A stretch of DNA of 6,322 nt from an uncultured Oscillospiraceae bacterium (GTDB lineage Bacteria > Bacillota > Clostridia > Oscillospirales > Oscillospiraceae), in contig CAKSWM010000088.1 in the NCBI GenBank assembly GCA_934511545.1, positions 1 through 6,322 on the forward strand, in the 5' to 3' direction. Both the position numbers and the translations under genes were made by a program. The notes below the pieces were generated by a model that was not told the origin of the DNA, did no database searches, and worked only from the letters and a program-made list of their open reading frames with translations. Below are positions 6,068 to 6,322 of the stretch, piece after piece. Position 1 is the stretch's first letter. The number at the start of each line of letters is the position of its first letter.

Positions 6068-6096
6068 TTGTCCTTTAAGGCAAGATGTTGTATAAT
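6068..6096 (+). promoter_or_regulatory. Promoter of the UvrD-like helicase gene
   Basis: The -10 box TATAAT (6091-6096) is a perfect consensus. At 17 nt upstream lies TTGTCC (6068-6073), a 4 of 6 match to the -35 consensus. Transcription should start near 6102-6104 and give a leader of about 30 nt with the GGAG ribosome binding site at 6121-6124. Confidence 0.65.
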
Positions 6097-6131
6097 ATTT
6101 CTATCTGACTAATCACATACGGAGTTTCCCA

Positions 6132-6322
6132 ATGACAAGAGAATTTGAAGAGAGATATATAAAAGCGCGCAGAGCAGTTGTTGAGGCCGAGTTTTCCCAT
6201 CTCAACAAGATGCAGCGCAAGGCAGTCATGACAACGGAGGGGCCGCTTCTCATTCTGGCCGGCGCCGGGAGCGGAAAGACGACCGTTCTTATCAACAGAA
6301 TAGCAAACCTCCTCAAATACGG
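6132..6322 (+). CDS. UvrD/PcrA-like superfamily 1 DNA helicase, N-terminus only (cut by the right edge)
   Basis: Sixty-three full codons are visible of a protein that is normally 700 residues or more. SF1A helicases unwind DNA with 3'-5' polarity using ATP, in repair and in removing obstacles at replication forks. The visible part has the Q motif LNKMQRKAV at 24-32 (Gln28), then [16 protein letters not shown], with Walker A GAGSGKT at 44-50, and RIANLLKYG at the edge. A charged extension of about 22 residues ([20 protein letters not shown]) precedes the Q motif, longer than in classic PcrA and in line with clostridial UvrD-like paralogues as I recall them. The ATG at 6132 is supported by GGAG (6121-6124) with 7 nt spacing. 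Whether this is PcrA itself or a paralogue cannot be decided from this part. Confidence 0.9.
   Translation, partial: MTREFEERYIKARRAVVEAEFSHLNKMQRKAVMTTEGPLLILAGAGSGKTTVLINRIANLLKY

Larger units (their letters stand above)
5926..6131. other. Intergenic region between the ABC operon and the helicase
   Basis: The 206-nt gap contains no convincing gene. It holds the operon terminator (5978-6007) and the helicase promoter (6068-6096). Between them is a weak dyad, GCAGT (6011-6015) and ACTGC (6029-6033), separated by 13 nt with the palindrome ACCGGT inside. I cannot assign a function to that dyad. Confidence 0.6.

Overview
The window looks like chromosomal DNA of a Gram-positive anaerobe of the class Clostridia, most likely Oscillospiraceae-like. 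That is a judgement from family resemblance (a clostridial-type MOSC protein, a type-1 M18 aminopeptidase, a UvrD-like helicase with a short N-terminal extension), moderately high GC, strong AGGAGG-type ribosome binding sites and sigma-A-type promoters. No database search was possible. There are no tRNA or rRNA genes, CRISPR arrays or insertion sequences.

Left half (1-3508, minus strand): a compact operon read right to left. It starts at a good extended -10 promoter (3544-3572) and encodes release factor 1 (prfA), then one 403-residue reading frame joining a TsaC/Sua5/YrdC domain (threonylcarbamoyl-AMP synthase, first enzyme of tRNA t6A synthesis) to a CoaE domain (dephospho-CoA kinase, last step of CoA synthesis), then an M18 aminopeptidase that runs off the left edge. 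Gaps between genes are 3 nt, so translation is probably coupled. The operon combines translation termination, tRNA modification, cofactor synthesis and peptide turnover. prmC, which often follows prfA, is absent here.

Middle (3509-4173): a divergent intergenic region, then a plus-strand single-gene unit for a small MOSC-domain protein. No other molybdenum-cofactor gene is in view.

Right half (4189-6007, plus strand): a three-gene operon with overlapping genes: an AbrB/MazE-fold regulator of 70 residues, an ABC ATPase and a six-helix ABC-2 permease. Its promoter is close to consensus (TTGACA-17-TATGAT) and is covered end to end by two abutting inverted repeats, which suggests autoregulation. 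It ends at a 10-bp GC-rich terminator hairpin. A separate promoter then drives the start of a UvrD/PcrA-like helicase, cut by the right edge.

The most notable observations are the TsaC-CoaE fusion, the well-placed internal ribosome binding site and ATG at its domain junction, and the paired dyads over the AbrB-ABC promoter. I did not see a clearly new defence or mobile system.
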